A stretch of DNA of 64,000 bases from Leptolyngbya sp. (GTDB lineage: Bacteria > Cyanobacteriota > Cyanobacteriia > Phormidesmidales > Phormidesmidaceae): positions 28,648 through 92,647 of the forward strand of contig QBLT01000001.1 in the NCBI GenBank assembly GCA_003249105.1, given 5' to 3'. The position numbers were made by a program, and so were the translations under genes. The notes under the pieces were generated by a model. The model was given only the letters and a program-made list of their open reading frames with translations. It was not told the origin of the DNA and searched no databases. Positions within the stretch are counted from its first letter, which is position 1. Each line of letters opens with the position of its first letter. Below, in pieces: positions 50,794-57,285 of this stretch.

Positions 50794-51189
50794 ATGAAAT
50801 ACTGTCCAAGCCAAGGTGTAGACCGTTACTTTGCAGACCCGAGCGATTACCCCCGATGGCATCAGTTCACCAAGCAGATTCTGTCTGGTGAGTTAAGAAA
50901 GGAATTCGCTTTCGGAACCCTGTTCAACGCTGTCGAGATTCAATTGGCCTGGGCATCGCGATCGCAGCTATTGGGGATAACCTACTTTCCCGATCGCAAT
51001 GCCGATGAAGAGTACGCGACGGTAGGTTTCGCCCTATCGATCCGCCAGTCTCGAACCATCACAGGCTGGATGCAAGTTTTTAAGGTGGTAGCGCGGCCAG
51101 CTCCAAACGAAGATCGGGGCTGGTTCATTGACAGCGATGGCTATCCGCAGCAGCACCTGAACACGTTCAAGCGTGAGTGGAGGTGGTAG
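50794..51189 (+). CDS. hypothetical protein
   Basis: 131 aa from ATG 50794 (MKYCPSQGVDRYFADPSDYP); a longer frame upstream at 50707 overlaps the RadC end. No domain recognised; it is aromatic-rich, with a mixed alpha/beta outline. Second gene of the copy 3 transcript, ending 5 bp before the next start. Confidence 0.55.
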   Translation: MKYCPSQGVDRYFADPSDYPRWHQFTKQILSGELRKEFAFGTLFNAVEIQLAWASRSQLLGITYFPDRNADEEYATVGFALSIRQSRTITGWMQVFKVVARPAPNEDRGWFIDSDGYPQQHLNTFKREWRW

Positions 51190-51194
51190 TAGCC

Positions 51195-51401
51195 ATGGGT
51201 ATCAAATTGGGCGATCGCGTGAGGTTTACGAAGGGCATAGGGGAAGGCGTAGTAACCGGGAGCTGCCGCCCCAACTACGAATTTCTGATGAACCATACTG
51301 GCTGCGCCGTCTGGTTGGTGCAGTTCTCAATCTCGGCTCAATGGATGCCAGCGGACGACCTAGCCGTGATCAGACCAACTGAGCAACTGGCCCTATTCTG
51401 A
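51195..51401 (+). CDS. small KOW/SH3-like hypothetical protein
   Basis: 68 aa from ATG 51195 (MGIKLGDRVRFTKGIGEGVV). The LGDRVRFTKGIGEGVVTGSC start resembles a KOW or SH3-like beta-barrel, which often binds nucleic acid or protein. It is in the copy 3 transcript, preceded by GGTGG. No firm family. Confidence 0.55.
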   Translation: MGIKLGDRVRFTKGIGEGVVTGSCRPNYEFLMNHTGCAVWLVQFSISAQWMPADDLAVIRPTEQLALF

Positions 51402-51412
51402 GGCAAGGATCT

Positions 51413-51886
51413 ATGGCGACCTTAGACGACATCTCATTGAGTAGTTGCGCCCGAGACATCGGCCCAGGAGCTGTAGACCAACTGGCTGGCAGGGGAGGCC
51501 AGGCCGATGTTTGGCACATGCTCGAACGGTTCCCTTTAATCAAGGCCAATAGCGAGAGTATTTGGTTCGCTCGCCGGGATGGCAGGGTGCGGCAGGCGGT
51601 GGAGCGCGATCGGCCTGACCTGGCAACTGCATTCGGCCCAGAGACGCGGGAAGACTGGATCGCCCTGGCCCAGCTCTGCATCTGGGCAGCCGTGGGCCTA
51701 CGGGTGGCACCTGAGACACTGCTGGAAGGGGAAACCTTCACCTACTACCAGGGTGGCAACGGGGCGCGCCGATTCAAATACGGTCACCCCGACACCCTGC
51801 GCATAGAGAGCCGTCGCCTGGGTGGCCTAGAACCGCACTGGGTTCCAGACAAGGGATTAGATTGGCAACCCTCCGCAAATCGGTAA
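51413..51886 (+). CDS. hypothetical protein
   Basis: 157 aa; helical N-terminus and aromatic-rich C-terminus (ETFTYYQGGNGARRFKYGHP). The gene ends inside the 37-bp repeat 51873-51909. No family recognised. Last gene of the copy 3 transcript. A recognisable terminator is not seen before promoter copy 4, so read-through is possible. Confidence 0.6.
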   Translation: MATLDDISLSSCARDIGPGAVDQLAGRGGQADVWHMLERFPLIKANSESIWFARRDGRVRQAVERDRPDLATAFGPETREDWIALAQLCIWAAVGLRVAPETLLEGETFTYYQGGNGARRFKYGHPDTLRIESRRLGGLEPHWVPDKGLDWQPSANR

Positions 51887-51909
51887 CACATTTCCGTTTT
51901 GCCCTCTGA
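51873..51909. repeat. 37-bp repeat, copy 2
   Basis: Matches 47735-47771 in 34 of 37 bases. It spans the final codons (ANR-stop) of the 51413 gene and continues toward promoter copy 4. A related palindromic variant (ATCGGCAAC-GT-GTTACCGAT) lies at about 39247-39266. Confidence 0.75.
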
Positions 51910-51930
51910 GAAAGAGCATACCCGCAACAC

Positions 51931-51969
51931 TTTATTCATTTCATTATCCGATGTATTATTAATTGTTGG
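51931..51969 (+). promoter_or_regulatory. shared promoter copy 4
   Basis: -35 TTTATT, 17-bp spacer, -10 TATTAT at 51954-51959. The inverted repeat is imperfect (CCGAT at 51948 and GTTGG at 51965). It drives the LPD29-methyltransferase gene starting at 52007, with the AGAGGTCACC-ATGG leader shared with RadC. Confidence 0.83.
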
Positions 51970-52006
51970 CGCGACAAGGCACGTCCATATTCATTAGAGG
52001 TCACCC

Positions 52007-54121
52007 ATGGCAACATCAGAGGTCGCCCAACGGGCAAAAAAGGTCAGAGGCCAGCTGAAGGCTGAGTTCCCTGGTATTAAGTTCTCGGTCAGGGTACACA
52101 ACTACAGTGGCGGCGATAGCATCCGGATCGAGTGGACAGACGGCCCTAAGAGCGCTGACGTTAAGGCGATCGCCCAGGAGTTTGGGAGCGTAAGGCGATG
52201 TGAGGCTAGCGGCGAAATCCTGGGTGGCGGCAACAGCTATGTTTTCGTGGAACGCAGATACAGCTCCGAAGCGTACCAGGCGGCGCTGGAGGTGGTCTGC
52301 CAGGATTGGGGCCTAGACGTCCCCGAGTTCTCGGTTAGTTGTGGCAGTCCATACCTCAGCCATGAGCAGGATGTTCAGAGCGTTGGGGGCGGCAACTCTA
52401 GCCTGGGTGAGCTGATCTGGCAGCACCTGGCCGATCTTGACCTACGCGCTACCGAAGGCCCTGCACCAGCCGCTGCCGACCCGATCGCGCCAAGCAGCCA
52501 GTTATTGGCAGGAACCATGAACAGCTACAACGAGTTTATGGTGGGCACCACACAACCCAAAAGCCGCCAGGCCGAAGATCGCAACGGCAAGCTAATCGGT
52601 GGACAGTTTGAATACGGCGGCTGGGAGTTTCGGATCGAGCCCGTCAATAGTGCAACCAAAGGCTACAAAACTATCGGCTATCAACTTATTGTGGGCGGTG
52701 AATACCAACGAGTGCTGGGCTACACCAGCCACCGCCCAAACCACTACTTCAGAAGCCTCGCAGAAGCTCGACGGGCAGCATTCTGGTATCTGTCTGGGGA
52801 AAAGGCCACCAGCCTAGAGCTGAGCGTGCTCTGTCAAATCTTCAGAAAGACCGACCAGATCGCCTGGTTGCTCGAAACAGTTGGCGGCACCCTATTTCGC
52901 AACCAGCTAGTGGATCGTGACCTACAAGAGTGGGGCCACCAAGAAATCGCAGCTGAGGCCCTGGCGATGTTGCACGACCTAGAGGCAGGCCAAGGACCAT
53001 CCTCTGGGGGCGATCGCAGTCCTATGCCAATCCCGCCACCACCTCCGGCAGATGAGGCTCTGGCCTCTTCCGCCCCAGACCCCCGGCTAACCCAACGGGC
53101 CGCGAGGTTCCGAGACATGGCCGACCGCCTACAGGAAACCATCGACCAAAAGCTAGCGCCCCGGCTGGAGAACACCCCTAAGCGGGCCAGGGAAGCAGAG
53201 GCCCAGCGACACGACGGCTATAAGATCCAGGGTGTGCAAGCCATCCTACGAGCGATCGCCGACCAGACCGACGACGGCACCCTCTCTCATCCCCTCTCTG
53301 CAATTACCAACAAGGCCCAGATTGAAACCCTGATGGGATTTACCGAAGAGAATATCCTTTCGGGGAAAGGTGGGGTTGACGGCATCATGGCCAAACTCAA
53401 ACTCAGCCCCGAGCAAATGGTAGAGCTGCTGCGCCAGCTCAAGGGCATTGTCAGAGGCAATGTTGTCATCGACCACGATGCCGAAGAGCTAAAACGCCTG
53501 ATGGCCGAGTTAAGGTACTGCGGCATTCCTGGGTACGTGACCACACCCAGGGTGATGGCCGAAGAGGCGATCGCCTTTCTCGAAATCACCAATGATGACT
53601 TCGTGCTAGACCCCCAGGGCGGCAGCGGTGCTCTGTTAAACGTCATCCGCGATCGCCACCCCGGTGCCCGGCTAGCCACCCTGGAGATCAACGACAGGCT
53701 GCGCAAAATTCTTCAGCTCCAGGGTTTTAATGTGCTGGGCGATGATTCTATGGAGTATCACCCCGGCCCCAGTGAGCGGCCTACCAAGATTGCGATGAAT
53801 CCACCCTTCGCGGCCCTGGCCGACATCGGCCATGTTCGTCATGCCTACGACATTTTGGCCCCCAGTGGGCGCATGGTAGCCATTATGTCGGCTTCTCCGT
53901 TCAATCTGGCTCGCAGGGCCGCAACCGCATTCCGCAGCTGGCTCGACGAGGTGCCGATCGTCCTTCACTGCGAGAAAAACGCCCCAGACACTTTTCGATC
54001 ATCGGGTGCCACCGTCCAGACCTACCTAGTCGTCCTGGAGAAACCAGCGGCTTTGGGGGCTCTACCTCAAACCCTGCCTGCTGTAGCGATGTTGCGGCAA
54101 CTCAGCCTGTCCCTCTTTTAG
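52007..54121 (+). CDS. LPD29-like plus N6-adenine methyltransferase-like large protein
   Basis: 704 aa. The N-terminal about 100 residues (KKVRGQLKAEFPGIKFSVRV...YSGGDSIRIEWTDGP) match the 'large polyvalent protein' LPD29 type found in phage and plasmid proteins. A middle domain and a Pro-rich linker (PPPPPAD) follow. The C-terminal methyltransferase has motif I VLDPQGGSGALL at about 534 and the catalytic NPPF at about 598. Such proteins of conjugative elements can methylate incoming DNA and protect it from host restriction. It has its own promoter (copy 4). Confidence 0.85.
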   Translation: MATSEVAQRAKKVRGQLKAEFPGIKFSVRVHNYSGGDSIRIEWTDGPKSADVKAIAQEFGSVRRCEASGEILGGGNSYVFVERRYSSEAYQAALEVVCQDWGLDVPEFSVSCGSPYLSHEQDVQSVGGGNSSLGELIWQHLADLDLRATEGPAPAAADPIAPSSQLLAGTMNSYNEFMVGTTQPKSRQAEDRNGKLIGGQFEYGGWEFRIEPVNSATKGYKTIGYQLIVGGEYQRVLGYTSHRPNHYFRSLAEARRAAFWYLSGEKATSLELSVLCQIFRKTDQIAWLLETVGGTLFRNQLVDRDLQEWGHQEIAAEALAMLHDLEAGQGPSSGGDRSPMPIPPPPPADEALASSAPDPRLTQRAARFRDMADRLQETIDQKLAPRLENTPKRAREAEAQRHDGYKIQGVQAILRAIADQTDDGTLSHPLSAITNKAQIETLMGFTEENILSGKGGVDGIMAKLKLSPEQMVELLRQLKGIVRGNVVIDHDAEELKRLMAELRYCGIPGYVTTPRVMAEEAIAFLEITNDDFVLDPQGGSGALLNVIRDRHPGARLATLEINDRLRKILQLQGFNVLGDDSMEYHPGPSERPTKIAMNPPFAALADIGHVRHAYDILAPSGRMVAIMSASPFNLARRAATAFRSWLDEVPIVLHCEKNAPDTFRSSGATVQTYLVVLEKPAALGALPQTLPAVAMLRQLSLSLF

Positions 54122-54190
54122 GAATGAAAAAGCCGACTAAGCGCCCAGAGGTCACACAGAGCGGTTGGTCGGCTTGGCCAGAGTGGGCTC

Positions 54191-54229
54191 ATGCTACCAT
54201 AATTCATCCGATGCATTATCCTGTTACGG
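54191..54229 (+). promoter_or_regulatory. degenerate relative of the shared promoter
   Basis: Contains ATCCGATGCATTATC at 54206-54220 (one base from the core) with a TACGG right arm at 54225-54229, but no good -35. Its -10-like hexamer lies only about 12 bp before ATG 54232, so a near-leaderless transcript is possible. Confidence 0.5.
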
Positions 54230-54231
54230 TT

Positions 54232-54630
54232 ATGGCCGAGGAGCAACCCAAATCTAAAGCCAAACCCGGCCCCAAAAAGGGAGCACGGCAAAGGTTTTGC
54301 ACGGTGGAGGGATGTGATCGGTCTCACTATGCCAAGGGCATGTGCTTCAAGCACTGGCGGGCCAGCAAAGGTTATGGAGCTGGTGGCGATCGCGTTGCCG
54401 CAAACGTTAGCTACGACAGCAGCGAACAGGGAAAGGAGCGACACAAACGCTCGTACCTAAAACGGCAGATCATTAAAAAGCTGACCGGCAAAACGTCTAT
54501 AACTGCGGCTTTCGCCGATCCGGCTGCTGTGGCCAAGCTGCGGTCTAGCGAAGCAGCCCTAGATGCGGTGTGGGAGTTCTTCACCGAAGAACAAAAGGCT
54601 GTCCTCCGGCAACGAGAGGGAGAGAGCTAG
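54232..54630 (+). CDS. zinc-finger-like small protein, paralogue 1
   Basis: 132 aa from ATG 54232 (MAEEQPKSKAKPGPKK). A basic Lys/Pro-rich start, then CTVEGCDRSHYAKGMCFKHW (Cys/His zinc finger of the HNH-related type), then a helical C-terminus ending FADPAAVAKLRSS...FFTEEQKAVLRQ. The next gene repeats the pattern, so the two arose by tandem duplication. The finger suggests DNA binding; no nuclease motif is seen. Confidence 0.7.
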   Translation: MAEEQPKSKAKPGPKKGARQRFCTVEGCDRSHYAKGMCFKHWRASKGYGAGGDRVAANVSYDSSEQGKERHKRSYLKRQIIKKLTGKTSITAAFADPAAVAKLRSSEAALDAVWEFFTEEQKAVLRQREGES

Positions 54631-54634
54631 AACT

Positions 54635-55021
54635 ATGTCAATAACTGAACGGAGGATGGCTGATTGTCACCCAAACCGTAAGCACTACGCCAAAGGGTTA
54701 TGCCAACAGTGCTACCGAAAGGAAAGATTTTCGACCGATTACGCAGTCAAAAAATTTGGCGATCGCCTGCCTGGCTATCGCCGTAAATACGAGGAAAGCC
54801 CAAAAAGTAGAGCGCGCGCCGGTCGGTACTATCAGGTTCGCACTGCGATCGCCAAAATTCTCGACAGTCCAGCGCCCAAAATGCGCGAGGTGTTCAGCGA
54901 TCCGGTTGCGATCGCGACCCTAAGGGCAGCGCTAGACAGAGGCGACCCCATCTTGATGAAGGTATGGGGCGATCTAACCCAAAAGCAACAGAAGGCTATA
55001 TATAGTGAGCTTGGCGAGTAA
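54635..55021 (+). CDS. zinc-finger-like small protein, paralogue 2
   Basis: 128 aa from ATG 54635 (MSITERRMADCHPNRKHYAK). The finger reads CHPNRKHYAKGLCQQCYRK, and the C-terminus FSDPVAIATLRAA...WGDLTQKQQKAIYSE matches the ending of its neighbour. Stops 1 bp before the stop of the convergent gene at 55022. Same likely role as paralogue 1; the first finger half is shorter. Confidence 0.68.
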   Translation: MSITERRMADCHPNRKHYAKGLCQQCYRKERFSTDYAVKKFGDRLPGYRRKYEESPKSRARAGRYYQVRTAIAKILDSPAPKMREVFSDPVAIATLRAALDRGDPILMKVWGDLTQKQQKAIYSELGE

Positions 55022-55768
55022 TCAAGTTGGCTTTAGCGCAGGGCAAGCGCCCCAGCCGACGATAGTGGTCACCTCAAGGTTTGTCAGAGCCGCCACCTTA
55101 TAGCAATCTTCGGCAGTCAGGGGATAACCTTCGAGAATGCGCTCAGCCTGAGGGACGCTGACATTCAGCGCAGCGGCCAAATCATTGATGCTCTTGTCTC
55201 CTTTGGATAGCCAGCCGCGAAGCACATAAGTTAAAGGTGTCTCAATTGGCTTTTCTTGATCTTCAGGTTTTTCCTGGGAAAGTGCCGCAGTAGCTTGCCT
55301 AGCTAGTGCTTCCGCTGCGGCAGTAATCACTGCGACCAAATCCTCAGCTGGCAAACCTTTCTCTAGCTGAGCAATTATTCGTTTAGCATCAGGGGTGGCA
55401 TCGGTCTTGGCGGCGGGGGCAGCATCAGCCTTGGCCTCGACCCGATCTACCTGATCAGCAGATTTAGGTTTATCCAAACCCGATAACCACAGGTACGCGA
55501 GTGTTTCGGCCTCGGCAGGATCGGTGCTAAACCCCTTCAGCAGTCCGATTCGCTGTAAATTTTTCGATTTTAGTCCCTGCGATATCTGTCGGTTGATCCA
55601 ACGAGAAACCACCGTAGTGCTGAAGCCACCTAGTTCAGGGTAGGCGGCCAGCCGTACGGCAGAGTTAGCGCTAAAGGCATTAACTCCTTTAGCACCACCC
55701 CCAAGCTTCGCCGCCTCCGAAGTCACCCAACCGACTAGCCTATCAACGTAATGCTGATCTACAGCCAT
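55022..55768 (-). CDS. hypothetical DNA-binding-like protein
   Basis: 248 aa. The N-terminal segment FSTTVVSRWINRQISQGLKS and a C-terminal block (SINDLAAALNVSVPQAERILEGYPLTAEDCYKVAAL) both look like helix-turn-helix motifs, separated by an Ala/Asp-rich linker (about 108-140). A plasmid regulator or accessory replication factor is possible. It is convergent with the zinc-finger pair; the upstream side is a gene-poor region with a strong terminator at 56124. Confidence 0.65.
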   Translation of the reverse strand: MAVDQHYVDRLVGWVTSEAAKLGGGAKGVNAFSANSAVRLAAYPELGGFSTTVVSRWINRQISQGLKSKNLQRIGLLKGFSTDPAEAETLAYLWLSGLDKPKSADQVDRVEAKADAAPAAKTDATPDAKRIIAQLEKGLPAEDLVAVITAAAEALARQATAALSQEKPEDQEKPIETPLTYVLRGWLSKGDKSINDLAAALNVSVPQAERILEGYPLTAEDCYKVAALTNLEVTTIVGWGACPALKPT

Positions 55769-56222
55769 ACAGCCAAGTAGAAACTCCGATTAAACGTAGC
55801 ACTTTAGTGGTAATCCCTGAAAGTTTACGAATGCATTCCGTTAACGGGATTAGGCTTTCACAGGCTTATTCAATGACTTCTGACTCAATCTGCCTCAAAT
55901 CGACTCAATAACGATAGTGATTGACGAAAAGCGAATAGGAGACACACGAAAAGCGCCAGGAGGGTGGCCCCGGAGTCACCCCCGGCCTGGGCCATGACCA
56001 GCAGAACCTGGGCGACCACCGAGTAGCTCTCACAGAAAGGAATCGCCCTGGCTACGCCTCAGCCTGTTGCCAGAGTGAGGAGTCTTGGCCCCACCCGCTC
56101 TGGTAAGGAGGGATGAACCAAAGAAAAGAGCCAGACGCTTCGGCGTCTGACTCTTTTCTGACCTAATAACTGCTAGGGATTGATATCCAATTGCAGAATA
56201 GAGTCTCTAAAGGTATACCCGC
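55769..56222. other. gene-poor region with strong UUCG-loop terminator
   Basis: 454 bp with no convincing gene. It includes the terminator 56124-56157 listed separately, and GC-rich short inverted stretches near 55950-56010. It should contain the promoter of the minus-strand 55022-55768 gene. Confidence 0.4.
56124..56157. terminator. bidirectional UUCG-tetraloop terminator
   Basis: AAAAGAGCCAGACGC-TTCG-GCGTCTGACTCTTTT: 15-bp stem with one mismatch, TTCG loop, flanked by A and T runs, so it works in both directions. Likely the end of the minus-strand 56223 gene. Confidence 0.88.
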
Positions 56223-56531
56223 CTATTCCTCTCCACGATTGAGCCGGCGCTCGATCGCCTCGATACGCCCCAGTAGGTCTAAAACCAACGCCACCACGCG
56301 ATCGGCTAACTCCCCCATAACCTCCCTGACGTTGTCCTGGTGAGCAGCGAGCGATCGCGCTGTGCTTATGTTGCGCAGCCCTGCCAGATCGATACTGCTC
56401 TCGTTAGAGCTGACGCGGGCCTCTAGCTCAGTAAAACGCTGGGTCATATCCGATCGCAGGTTGGTCAGCTCCACCTCATTGGCGGTTATGCGGGCCTCAA
56501 GTTGTGCCCATTCATCAGTGGATTGGGTCAT
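56223..56531 (-). CDS. coiled-coil hypothetical protein
   Basis: 102 aa from ATG 56531 (MTQSTDEWAQLEARITANEV). Heptad repeats run through the length (LEARITANEVELTNLRSDM, TELEARVSSNESS, VVALVLDLLGRIEAIERRL), so it likely forms a coiled coil. Small coiled-coil proteins of this kind accompany plasmid partition or phage tail modules. No specific family; terminator at 56124-56157 follows. Confidence 0.55.
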   Translation of the reverse strand: MTQSTDEWAQLEARITANEVELTNLRSDMTQRFTELEARVSSNESSIDLAGLRNISTARSLAAHQDNVREVMGELADRVVALVLDLLGRIEAIERRLNRGEE

Positions 56532-56704
56532 TTGTCTTACCCTCCTTCGCTGGGGTTGGTAGCCAGCCCTTCCTTTTCGGCTGTGTCCAAGTTTGGCATG
56601 AAAATCGCTAGAGGGTATTCGCCCTCCAGCGCCAATCTGATTTGGAAGAAGAACCGAAGTACGATTCAACTCATAAGCCTATTTTAGGCCAGGAGGACTC
56701 ATGG

Positions 56705-57109
56705 TCAGTGAAGTTGACCTTGCTCACGTCGCAAGTGAAGTTGACCACGTCGTATCAGTCCCTGTAGTCGAACGATTAACAGATTGGGGGCAAAGGGCTT
56801 AGTCATGTACATGTCAGCCCCAGCATTCAAAGCTCCAGCCTCGTAGTCCTCCCCCCACTGCGCCGACAGTACCAAGATGTAGGGGTATCGTCTCAGTTCC
56901 ATCTGCCGGACATGGGTACACACCTCAATGCCATCCATACCGGGCAAATTCCAATCTAAAACGATGATATCGGGCTCCAACTGCTGACATAGCTCCAGCC
57001 CCTGCTCGCCCGTCTGAGCCCAATAGCTGGTACAGCCCGCTGCATGAACGCATGCCTGAAGGGTATCGGCTAAATCCGCATTAACTTCAACAATCAGTAC
57101 AGCCGCCAT
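56705..57109 (-). CDS. response-regulator receiver domain protein
   Basis: 134 aa from ATG 57109. Receiver fold with phospho-acceptor Asp in IIVLDWNLPGMDG, Ser in VLSAQ and Lys in MTKPF, so it can be phosphorylated. The acidic pocket reads EVN instead of DD/ED. No output domain, hence CheY/PatA-like single-domain signalling. The last residues repeat 'GQLHLRREQGQLH', arising from a short tandem duplication in the DNA. The partner kinase is not in the window. Upstream side faces the 57286 gene divergently. Confidence 0.87.
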   Translation of the reverse strand: MAAVLIVEVNADLADTLQACVHAAGCTSYWAQTGEQGLELCQQLEPDIIVLDWNLPGMDGIEVCTHVRQMELRRYPYILVLSAQWGEDYEAGALNAGADMYMTKPFAPNLLIVRLQGLIRRGQLHLRREQGQLH

Positions 57110-57233
57110 AGCACTTTTTAGCAATGGATGGTCAACAACGCTCTCGACATCATAAACGGTTCAGATTCAGCCTGCCCAGTGACTCTAATCCAAATATCCC
57201 GCTTTTTTGACAATCCGCAATAAACAAACGGGA

Positions 57234-57272
57234 TTAATGCGGGAATCAATACGATATACTATAAATAATCTG
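57234..57272 (+). promoter_or_regulatory. weaker relative of the shared promoter
   Basis: TTAATG - 17 bp - TACTAT with ATACGATATACTATAAATAAT resembling the core ATCCGATGTATTATTAATTAT (16 of 21 bases). It precedes the methyltransferase-like gene at 57286. Less certain than copies 1-5. Confidence 0.55.
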
Positions 57273-57285
57273 ATTTGGTTTGACT

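Noticed and set aside
56701-56802. 33-codon plus-strand frame with a good GGAGGA site
   Set aside because: It is antisense to the end of the receiver gene and built from a short tandem duplication; no independent evidence of translation.
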